DNA from: Legionella genomosp. 1
Lineage (GTDB): Bacteria > Pseudomonadota > Gammaproteobacteria > Legionellales > Legionellaceae
NCBI GenBank assembly: GCA_945901145.1
Contig: CAMDJY010000132.1
Coordinates: forward strand, 1 to 5,008
Direction of reading: 5' to 3'
Length of the DNA stretch: 5,008 bases
In this document: one piece after another, positions 1 through 5,008 of the stretch
Layout of the letters: each line of letters begins with the position of its first letter
How positions within the stretch are numbered: position 1 is the stretch's first letter
Made by a program: the position numbers and the translations under genes
The notes under the pieces: model-generated
Database searches by the model: none
What the model was told of the DNA's origin: nothing
Seen by the model: the letters and a program-made list of their open reading frames with translations, nothing else

Positions 1-510
1 AGCTGGTAAACTTAGGTCAACCTCAATGGCTAAGGCCTCGCGATTAAAGTCATCAACGACGTTAAATGTTCTAAATTTTCGACCACACATTAATCCATCA
101 CTCATAAAATCAGCTGACCATGTTTTATTAATTGCATTAGGAACCACTAAAGAAATGGCCATTCTCGTTGGCAATCGCTTTTTCCCTTTACGCTTCAAGT
201 TCAGCTTCAACATACAATAAATTCGATGAACACGCTTATGGTTCCAAGCAAAACCAAGCTGCCTCAGTTTGACAAAGAGTTTTTTAAACCCATATCGTGG
301 GTACCGTTCTACTGCCGTCAGCAATGCATCCACAACAAGCTGGTCCTTCGTGGCATCCGGTTCATAATAATAAGCCGTGCGGCTCATCTTTAATCCAGAG
401 CATGCCTTTCGAACACTCAACTCATGTGTCGCGACCAAATAATCAATCGCTTCTCTTTTGTCTGACGGCTTTAAAGCTTTTTTTCTATCAAATCTTTTAA
501 AGCATGATTT
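1..510 (-). CDS. IS3-family transposase OrfB, DDE integrase, partial (C-terminus off window)
   Basis: The catalytic half of the transposase, in the -1 frame relative to orfA and open from 510 to the left edge. Read from the slippery site at 483 it gives 161 codons without a stop. The family's OrfB is about 270-280 residues, so roughly 40 percent is missing. Near the N-terminus, [18 protein letters not shown] to RVHRIYC is the helical HTH_21-type region. Then [17 protein letters not shown] and [20 protein letters not shown] follow, which are highly typical of IS407-group integrase cores. The first catalytic Asp is in WSADF (bases 109-111). The second Asp and the Glu lie beyond the window. There is no ATG between the upstream stop and the slippery site, so OrfB is most likely made only as a frameshift fusion with OrfA. 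Confidence 0.92.
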
Positions 511-737
511 TCAAGCGCCAAATCAGCATACATACGCTTTAATTTACGATTTTCATCCTCCAAGCCTTTTAGCCGTTTAACTTCGGATAACTCGAGCCCA
601 CCATATTTTGACTTCCATTTAAAGTAGGTTGACTCACCAACACCATGTTCGCGGCATACATCCTTAACCAAACGACCCGTCTCAACTAGCTTTAATATGT
701 TTATTATTTGTGCTTCACTAAATTTTGATTTTTTCAT
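471..737 (-). CDS. IS3-family transposase OrfA (HTH and leucine zipper subunit)
   Basis: An 88-residue OrfA, the usual size for the IS407 group. It is the DNA-binding part of the transposase and recognises the element's terminal repeats. Residues about 5-45 ([17 protein letters not shown], then [20 protein letters not shown]) form the typical helix-turn-helix of this family. Residues about 53-88 are a leucine-rich coiled coil ([18 protein letters not shown] onward) that normally mediates multimerisation. An in-frame ATG seven codons upstream exists, but I chose the ATG at 737 because AGGAG lies 7 nt before it and MKKSKF is the usual family start. The gene ends just past a slippery heptamer and overlaps orfB, so most orfA protein should end at the TAA and a fraction should continue as the OrfAB transposase. 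Confidence 0.93.
   Translation of the reverse strand: MKKSKFSEAQIINILKLVETGRLVKDVCREHGVGESTYFKWKSKYGGLELSEVKRLKGLEDENRKLKRMYADLALENHALKDLIEKKL
477..483 (-). promoter_or_regulatory. Programmed -1 frameshift site A_AAA_AAG
   Basis: Read on the minus strand, the last orfA codons are GAA AAA AAG CTT TAA. This contains the heptamer A AAA AAG in the correct phase for tandem slippage into the -1 frame, where translation continues as AAA AAA GCT TTA AAG into OrfB. This is the known mechanism for making OrfAB in IS3 elements. The orfA stop is only 3 nt past the heptamer. A 10-bp palindrome, GCTTTAAAGC, begins at the last base of the heptamer. I did not find a convincing downstream stem-loop by eye. 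Confidence 0.88.
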
Positions 738-744
738 TACATTT

Positions 745-749
745 CTCCT
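745..749 (-). promoter_or_regulatory. Shine-Dalgarno of IS orfA
   Basis: The minus strand reads AGGAG followed by 7 nt and then the ATG at 737. This strong site decides the start of orfA in favour of the MKKSKF Met over the upstream in-frame ATG at 758, which has no comparable site. Confidence 0.8.
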
Positions 750-795
750 CTGGTTCAATATTATGCCGGAGAAACTCTACTTTTAAATGGTCTTA

Positions 796-1685
796 TTTTA
801 AGGGATGCGCGATTCAACACGTATTACGACGTTCCTTGTCCAGCGGAAATAACGGGTGTTTTTCATTCAGCAGCTTTTCAAGACCCATCAAATCTTGTCC
901 CACTATCTCCAGAAATGCGTGTTATTTATGAACAAACACTTCGCGATAATCTTTTACGATGTAATTCTTATCACCAAGCATTACGCTTACAAGTGGAGGA
1001 TGATGGGCATGAATTAGGACGTACTTATGAAGCGATGAATCGTAATTATTGGATGATTTATCGTGCTTTGTAATGCCTAGAACAATTATCTGCACAACCC
1101 TGGACTTCAAAAATATCTTGTTCATTGCAAGATATTTGCTCTGCTGACTTGATTCTAGAGTGCGCACGTACTCATCATCAGCATGCAGAAGTATTTTTCC
1201 CGTGTCAGGAAGAGATAGCTGATATATTTGACGCGATAATGCTTAATTTAGAAACTCGTGGCCAAGAAACTTCTTTGTTCTTTGAACAACGCTTAACATC
1301 GTTTAATGCATTGATACAACAATTTATTCCACATGCCTCGCTCGGTATGAGTACGCCAGAGAAAGCTGCGATAGACGATCAGGCATTGGCATTATTAGAG
1401 GCAGTGATGCACCAGGTCAAACGTGGGGAGGTTCAAGTTTCGGCAGAAGGGCTAGCCAACGCAGTATTGCAAGGATTATCTGTCTTGAAAATGGCAAAAG
1501 AAGAAGGTAAATCAAGCATGTTAACAAATTTTTCTCAAGCCTTCTTATTATCTGATACTTCTAGAGCGTCTCGTACATCTCAAGTGAGAGGTACGTTATT
1601 CGCCCACGCCGAAACAAATGAGAGGGAGTCTCAGAGCATCCATAGGGGGTTGGGCTATTCTAATAGCTTGAATGAGGATGTATAA
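796..1685 (+). pseudogene. Remnant of an unrecognised gene: 5' end lost at the IS, in-frame TAA at 1071
   Basis: One plus-strand reading frame stays open from the IS boundary to the TAA at 1683-1685, except for a single TAA at 1071-1073. Upstream of that stop are about 90 codons (FNTYYDVPCPAEITGVFHSA to RNYWMIYRAL). Downstream are 203 codons starting CLEQLSAQPW. Protein-like composition on both sides in the same frame, with no start codon at the break, argues for one gene with a nonsense mutation, perhaps CAA to TAA. The frame has no ATG near the IS edge, so the original start was probably removed by the insertion. The downstream piece could in principle start at TTG 1125, giving 186 residues, but no ribosome site precedes it. 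The product looks soluble and mostly helical (LLEAVMHQVKRGEVQVSAEG, LANAVLQGLSVLKMAKEEG), with a polar, Glu-containing C-terminus (ETNERESQ to SLNEDV). I do not recognise the family. It ends 73 bp before the regulator gene. Confidence 0.75.
1111..1137. repeat. Perfect 10-bp inverted repeat, 7-nt loop
   Basis: The arms AAATATCTTG (1111-1120) and CAAGATATTT (1128-1137) are exact reverse complements around the loop TTCATTG. The hairpin sits inside the decayed gene, 37 bp after its premature stop, and its loop contains the only nearby alternative start (TTG, 1125). No T-run follows, so it is not a standard intrinsic terminator. It may be a coincidence of AT-rich sequence. Confidence 0.6.
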
Positions 1686-1692
1686 TTGATAC

Positions 1693-1721
1693 TTGCGCTT
1701 ATTTTGTACAAACAAGCGCAA
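1693..1721. promoter_or_regulatory. Dyad symmetry before the regulator gene (possible operator)
   Basis: The arms TTGCGCTT (1693-1700) and AAGCGCAA (1714-1721) are exact reverse complements around 13 nt that themselves contain TTTGTACAAA, a self-complementary 10-mer. The dyad overlaps the likely -35 region of the downstream regulator gene, as expected for an operator, perhaps for autoregulation. It also lies 8 bp after the stop of the pseudogene, so it could act as a terminator hairpin, although no T-run follows. The symmetry is seen; the role is inferred. Confidence 0.55.
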
Positions 1722-1734
1722 TATATGATATAAT
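1705..1734 (+). promoter_or_regulatory. Probable sigma-70 promoter of the LuxR-type gene
   Basis: A perfect -10 box TATAAT is at 1729-1734. A moderate -35 match TGTACA (4 of 6 to consensus) lies at 1705-1710 with an 18-bp spacer. TTGTAC one base upstream with 19 bp is an alternative. Transcription would begin near 1741, leaving a leader of about 18 nt before the ATG at 1759. The -35 lies inside the dyad described separately. Confidence 0.55.
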
Positions 1735-1758
1735 GATTCATGTTTAAAGTGACGAGAA

Positions 1759-2529
1759 ATGATGAGTATATTAAAGCAACTGTCATTACATCCAACTTTT
1801 TGTCATGCAGATGAGATGAATCATCTCTGTAAACCGCTGACAGCTTTTGGTATTTCATCTTTCGCAAATGCACGCGTCAATACGAGGGGCGAATTTTCAA
1901 CAGTGTGTAATCGCCCTGATTATATGCGTCATTATCTTGAAAAAAAACACCATCAAGCCGATATTTCGGCAAAACCAGTTTCGTTTGATGCTGGGCAATA
2001 CGTGATGTGGGACATGCTTGAGTGTCAAGGTCAAACAGCTGATATGTTAAGAGATGCTAACTCTTTTGACTATAAACACATTTTTACAATGATAAAACTG
2101 TCCGAAACACACACTAATTACTACCATTTTGGCACGCACCTAAATACCACCTCCATTAACCAATGGTATTTGAATAATCTGGATAAGCTAGATTTATTTA
2201 TTCGTTATTTTGATGCGCATTTGGAAAATTCTAAATCGTTGTCGCAAGGACATGATATTTGTTTTCCAATTGCCTCTGAAGAATGCCAGATTGACTGGAT
2301 GAATCGTTGTGCCGAGGATTTTTCAGAAGAACTGATTTTAACGCAATTTAGCAAGAGGCAGTTAGAGTGTTTAAGATTACTTGTTTCAGGACTTACTGCC
2401 AAAGAAATTGGACAAGCATTAAATCTTTCGCATCGTACAGTAGAAGATTATTTATCGATTTGCAAAATAAAACTTAAAGCGAAGAATAAAACCGATTTAA
2501 TTGCAAAAATAATGCGATTTATTTCTTAG
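1759..2529 (+). CDS. LuxR/GerE-family transcriptional regulator
   Basis: A 256-residue DNA-binding regulator. The C-terminus (residues about 197-254) is a clear LuxR-type helix-turn-helix: FSKRQLECLRLLVSGLTAKE, then IGQALNLSHRTVEDYLSICK and IKLKAKNKTDLIAKI. It contains the hallmark GLTAKEIG and LNLSHRTVEDYL helices. The N-terminal 190 residues hold no receiver phosphorylation pattern that I can see and no obvious autoinducer-binding signature. They probably form a PAS- or GAF-like sensory domain (YHFGTH, IRYFDAHLE), but this is inference. The layout resembles orphan LuxR-like regulators common in Legionella. Two tandem ATGs (1759, 1762) are possible starts; the purine-rich GACGAG before them is weak and slightly better spaced for the second. 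No LuxI-type synthase is in the window. It may regulate itself or the operon starting at 2623. Confidence 0.9.
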   Translation: MMSILKQLSLHPTFCHADEMNHLCKPLTAFGISSFANARVNTRGEFSTVCNRPDYMRHYLEKKHHQADISAKPVSFDAGQYVMWDMLECQGQTADMLRDANSFDYKHIFTMIKLSETHTNYYHFGTHLNTTSINQWYLNNLDKLDLFIRYFDAHLENSKSLSQGHDICFPIASEECQIDWMNRCAEDFSEELILTQFSKRQLECLRLLVSGLTAKEIGQALNLSHRTVEDYLSICKIKLKAKNKTDLIAKIMRFIS

Positions 2530-2542
2530 CACTATATTTATT

Positions 2543-2558
2543 ACCGTAGTTTTACGGT
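2543..2558 (+). terminator. Small hairpin after the regulator gene (weak terminator candidate)
   Basis: ACCGTA, loop GTTT, TACGGT form a perfect 6-bp stem 13 bp after the regulator's stop codon. The position suits a terminator, but GTATGCG follows rather than a T-run, so intrinsic termination would be weak. Read-through from the regulator into the next genes is therefore possible. Confidence 0.3.
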
Positions 2559-2582
2559 GTATGCGTCAGGCTAATATTGTTA

Positions 2583-2588
2583 TATAAT
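2583..2588 (+). promoter_or_regulatory. Probable -10 box of the downstream operon
   Basis: A perfect TATAAT stands 34 bp before the ATG of the next gene. No good -35 hexamer is found at 16-18 bp, and there is no TGn extension, so this promoter may need an activator. The neighbouring LuxR-type protein is the obvious candidate, by inference only. Confidence 0.4.
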
Positions 2589-2622
2589 GTTCAAAATAAA
2601 TTCTGAATATGGAGTTTGACTG

Positions 2623-3177
2623 ATGCAAAGTCATATCGAACACAATGCGGAAAAAGACGTTGAAGCGATAAATCAGATGCTATCTGAAATAGCAGCATCA
2701 AAGAAAGCGGCTGACGAAATAGAGCAACGTAATACACAAGAAAAACGGCAATTTGCCCAGGAATACAATATGAAAATAGCTGGAGAAGTTTTTCGTCTTG
2801 ATAGGGCTATAAAAGAAAGTAAAGAAGAAATACAACGGCAACAGAAAATAATAGATGAAGCGAAGCACAACAGAGATAGAAAAAGACAAGAAAAAGTACG
2901 CGAGTTGCAACATACGCGACATATCAACGATAAAAATCAAAAATCTAACTTCAATACGGGTACCATAGCGTTTATTTCAGGTCTTTCTATTTGCAGTGCA
3001 GTCGTAGCACTTGCTTGCTTGAATTTTATTTCGATAGGATTGATGGTTGGCCTTGTTTTGACAACTGCTATCGTTTGTGGAGCCATAGGTTTTTTCGCGT
3101 CGAAATCGCAACCGAATCAGCCTAAACACAAAGCTATAGAAGGTGTAACTTCAGCACAACGCATCTTTGAGAGCTAA
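2623..3177 (+). CDS. Coiled-coil protein with two C-terminal membrane helices, function unknown
   Basis: A 184-residue protein that I do not recognise. Residues 1 to about 107 are extremely rich in Lys, Glu, Arg and Gln with heptad-like spacing (INQMLSEIAASKKAADEIEQ; LDRAIKESKEEIQRQQKIID), predicting a long coiled coil. Two hydrophobic segments follow at about 113-134 (TIAFISGLSICSAVVALACL) and 136-159 (ISIGLMVGLVLTTAIVCGAI), separated by only a short turn, so they likely form a membrane hairpin. A polar 25-residue tail ends in AQRIFES. There is no signal peptide. The coiled coil and tail should lie on the same side of the membrane. GGAG sits 8 nt before the ATG and supports the start. The architecture resembles some host-directed secreted proteins of intracellular bacteria and also some cell-envelope organising proteins; neither role can be shown here. 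It is the first gene of a probable three-gene operon. Confidence 0.85.
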   Translation: MQSHIEHNAEKDVEAINQMLSEIAASKKAADEIEQRNTQEKRQFAQEYNMKIAGEVFRLDRAIKESKEEIQRQQKIIDEAKHNRDRKRQEKVRELQHTRHINDKNQKSNFNTGTIAFISGLSICSAVVALACLNFISIGLMVGLVLTTAIVCGAIGFFASKSQPNQPKHKAIEGVTSAQRIFES

Positions 3178-3178
3178 C

Positions 3179-3646
3179 ATGAAGATAGATTTACTTAAAA
3201 ACCACCCAGAAATGATCTCGTCCTTAGCAAAAATTTGGTATGAATTGCTGGGCCAACATTGGGTGCCCGAGGTAACACTAGCGTCGATTGAACAAAAATT
3301 TCGTGCTCATCTTAATGAAGATATATTACCTTTAGCTTTCGTCGCGATAGAGAATAAGAAACCCATAGGAATGTGTGCTTTGCGAGAAAACGATGGAGTT
3401 CGTGAAGAACTGAGGCCTTGGTTAGGCTCTTTAATTGTAGATAAACACTGCCAAAATCGAGGAATTGCAAAGCAATTGATAGATGTTGTGAAAGCACAAG
3501 CCCGATGCATGGCGTTTAATGAACTTTATTTATTAACATTCGACAAAACCTTACCACAATACTATCAACGTCATGGATGGAAAAACATAGGAACAGATAT
3601 ACTTAAATCCCATCCTGTGACAATAATGAGTATTTCACTACTGTAA
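3179..3646 (+). CDS. GNAT-family N-acetyltransferase
   Basis: A 155-residue member of the Gcn5-related acetyltransferases, which move an acetyl group from acetyl-CoA to an amine. The fold can be followed: an N-terminal helical region (ISSLAKIWYELLGQHWVPEV), a central strand pair (LAFVAIENKKPIGMCALREN), the strand before the cofactor loop (WLGSLIVDKH), and the pyrophosphate-binding motif A Q92-N-R-G95-I-A97 matching Q/R-x-x-G-x-G/A. A motif-B-like strand and helix follow (LYLLTFDKTLPQYYQRHGWK). The substrate cannot be told from sequence; small-molecule amines, antibiotics or protein N-termini are all possible. A TTG four codons upstream would extend the frame, but the ATG at 3179 is better: GAGAG lies 5 nt before it. 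It starts 1 nt after the previous stop, so translation is probably coupled. Confidence 0.9.
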   Translation: MKIDLLKNHPEMISSLAKIWYELLGQHWVPEVTLASIEQKFRAHLNEDILPLAFVAIENKKPIGMCALRENDGVREELRPWLGSLIVDKHCQNRGIAKQLIDVVKAQARCMAFNELYLLTFDKTLPQYYQRHGWKNIGTDILKSHPVTIMSISLL

Positions 3647-3654
3647 GATGAGTG

Positions 3655-5008
3655 ATGACAAACGCAAAACTTAGTACACAACCTATGTTTACTTGGAAAA
3701 ATATTCTTCGTATGGCTTTGAAGCACAAGCGAGATTTCATCCAAGCCAATATCATGTCGATATTAACAACTATTTTTTCTCTCCCAATCCCGCTTATTAT
3801 CCCAAGTTTAATTAATGAGGTTTTATTAAAGCAGCCTGGATTTTTTACAAAATTGTTGTCTTATTTATTACCAAAAAATTTGATCACGCCAGCACTAATA
3901 TTAATCACCGCTTTTTTGTTAGTACTCATGATGCGTTTACTTGAGGAAATACTTATTGTATTACAGCGGACTAAATTCAAAACGATTTCTAAAGATGTTG
4001 TATTAAATATCAGGGTCAAATTACTGCATCATTTAAATCGCATCTCAATAAAAGAATATGAAACGCTAGGTAGCGGAAAACTATCCACTTTTTACATCAA
4101 AGATTTAGACACAATTGATGAGTTTATTGGAACGAGTGTCAGCCAGACGATCATTGCGATTCTTGCTCTAATAGGTGTCGTCACTGTTTTGTTGGTGATT
4201 AACTGGAAAATTGCGTTATTTATCTTATTATTTAATCCATTTTCACTGATCTTAACTGCAAAATTCTCCAAAAAATTAAAGGAGCTTAAGGCTCGTCAAA
4301 ATAAGGCGTTTGAGTTATTTCAAGAAGCATTTATCGAAACTATTGATGCGATGACACAAATTCGAGCGGATAATAAAGAATCTAGTTTTATTCAAAAGCT
4401 TATTTTAAAAGCCCAACGAGTTAGAGATGACTCCATCGCTTATGAATGGAAAACTGAAATGGTCAGTGATTTTTCAGGAATGCTCCTTTTTATCGGTGTG
4501 GATTTGTATTACATCTTTGGCATCACATTAATTTTATTAAACGATTTTACTATAGGGATGATGATTGCACTTTTGCAGTATGTCTTCCAAGTACAATGGT
4601 ATATGAATCTTCTCGCTACAATACAATCAAAGTTTTATGCTGCAAGTGCAGCATTATCACGAATTAATGAAGCCATGCTGTTAGAGACAGAACCACAATA
4701 TCCAATCAAGCAAAATCCATTTGTAAATACAGAATCTGTTTCGATTCACATTGAGCATTTAGATTTTTCGTATTCTAAAAATAAACCTATTCTCCAAAAC
4801 ATCTCCATGGATATCGATGCTAAAAAACGTATTGCCGTCGTTGGCCCAAGTGGCGTAGGTAAATCCAGTATCGTACAAGCTATTTTAGGTTTTTATCCAT
4901 TTAGTGCAGGGAAAATTACGATTAATGAGACCCCTGTGCAGGATACTGGATTTGAACTTATACGACAGAACATATGTACCGTTCTACAACAGCCAGCCAT
5001 ATTTAACG
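3655..5008 (+). CDS. ABC exporter half-transporter (permease fused to ATPase), partial
   Basis: The frame is open from the ATG to the window edge, with 451 residues visible of an expected 550-600. The N-terminal part is a type I exporter membrane domain with six hydrophobic segments near residues 30-56, 78-104, 160-182, 184-203, 272-296 and 299-320. The start of the nucleotide-binding domain follows: A-loop-like Tyr373 in DFSYSKNKPIL, Walker A GPSGVGKS at 397-404, and the Q-loop in TVLQQPAIF (Gln445). Signature, Walker B and His-loop lie past the edge. Half-transporters of this kind (MsbA/MdlB-like) work as dimers and expel lipids, drugs or peptides. No N-terminal peptidase domain is present, so it is not a bacteriocin-processing type. 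It starts 8 nt after the acetyltransferase stop with only a weak ribosome site; a second Met at codon 11 is an alternative start. Confidence 0.93.
   Translation, partial: MTNAKLSTQPMFTWKNILRMALKHKRDFIQANIMSILTTIFSLPIPLIIPSLINEVLLKQPGFFTKLLSYLLPKNLITPALILITAFLLVLMMRLLEEILIVLQRTKFKTISKDVVLNIRVKLLHHLNRISIKEYETLGSGKLSTFYIKDLDTIDEFIGTSVSQTIIAILALIGVVTVLLVINWKIALFILLFNPFSLILTAKFSKKLKELKARQNKAFELFQEAFIETIDAMTQIRADNKESSFIQKLILKAQRVRDDSIAYEWKTEMVSDFSGMLLFIGVDLYYIFGITLILLNDFTIGMMIALLQYVFQVQWYMNLLATIQSKFYAASAALSRINEAMLLETEPQYPIKQNPFVNTESVSIHIEHLDFSYSKNKPILQNISMDIDAKKRIAVVGPSGVGKSSIVQAILGFYPFSAGKITINETPVQDTGFELIRQNICTVLQQPAIFN

Larger units (their letters stand above)
1..795 (-). mobile_element. IS3-family insertion sequence (IS407-like group), partial
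   Basis: This is one end of an IS3-family element, with orfA and a frameshifted orfB on the minus strand. The left side is cut by the window edge, so the far inverted repeat is not visible. The right boundary is an estimate: a GTAGAGTTTCTCC stretch (minus strand) lies outside orfA, where these elements carry their terminal repeat, and unrelated coding sequence begins by about 800. I placed the end near 795, after which a TTTT could be the short target duplication, but without the other end neither can be confirmed. The expected terminal CA (plus strand) is not obvious, so the true tip may differ by several bases. The visible coding parts are intact, so the element may be recently active. Confidence 0.85.

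Noticed and set aside
725..931. 68-codon plus-strand open frame crossing the IS boundary
   Set aside because: Its sequence is low-complexity Ser/Phe, it is out of frame with the long remnant, and it starts inside the IS opposite orfA.
922..1167. 81-codon minus-strand open frame opposite the pseudogene
   Set aside because: The plus-strand frame has better protein character and continues beyond it on both sides; the minus frame has no family resemblance.
1572..1595. Symmetric imperfect hairpin in the pseudogene (CGTAC and CTCA pairing with TGAG and GTACG)
   Set aside because: It has short stems broken by internal mismatches, lies within coding sequence, and has no T-run or repeat copy; chance is likely.
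2673..2940. Minus-strand open frames rich in Phe, Ser, Leu and Cys opposite the coiled-coil gene
   Set aside because: They are reverse-complement artefacts of a Lys/Glu-rich coding region, with no ribosome site and no recognisable product.
3648..3674. Tiny frame beginning ATGAGTGATGAC just before the exporter start
   Set aside because: It stops after eight codons; the ATG at 3655 opens the long exporter frame, so the earlier ATG is not needed.
1..5008. CRISPR array, tRNA, rRNA or riboswitch
   Set aside because: No regularly spaced direct repeats, cloverleaf or conserved RNA motif was found on reading both strands by eye.

Overview
The window is AT-rich, densely coded bacterial DNA. It looks like a gammaproteobacterium of the Legionella/Coxiella type. 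I base this on protein style only: a LuxR-type regulator with a non-canonical N-terminal half, a lysine- and glutamate-rich coiled-coil membrane protein, and a decaying orphan gene beside an insertion sequence. No marker gene fixes the species.

Bases 1 to about 795 are one end of an IS3-family element (IS407-like group) read on the minus strand. It has an intact orfA, a textbook A_AAA_AAG slippery heptamer, and the first 161 codons of orfB, which run off the left edge. The element abuts, and probably cut, a plus-strand gene whose remainder runs to 1685. That remnant lacks its start and carries a single in-frame TAA at 1071-1073. Its reading frame is otherwise open for about 290 codons, so it is a pseudogene with a readable, unrecognised product.

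Bases 1686-1758 form a short regulatory region. It has an 8-bp-arm dyad overlapping a probable -35 box, a TATAAT, and then a LuxR/GerE-type regulator (1759-2529). A 93-bp spacer with a small hairpin and a second TATAAT follows.

From 2623 to the right edge are three tightly packed plus-strand genes that look like one operon: a coiled-coil protein with two C-terminal membrane helices, a GNAT N-acetyltransferase starting 1 nt after it, and an ABC exporter half-transporter starting 8 nt after the acetyltransferase. The exporter is cut by the window edge just after its Q-loop. The LuxR-type regulator lies immediately upstream in the same direction and may control the operon, but the sequence does not prove this. 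An acetyltransferase plus an exporter suggests handling of a small molecule or peptide; the coiled-coil membrane protein has no recognisable function.
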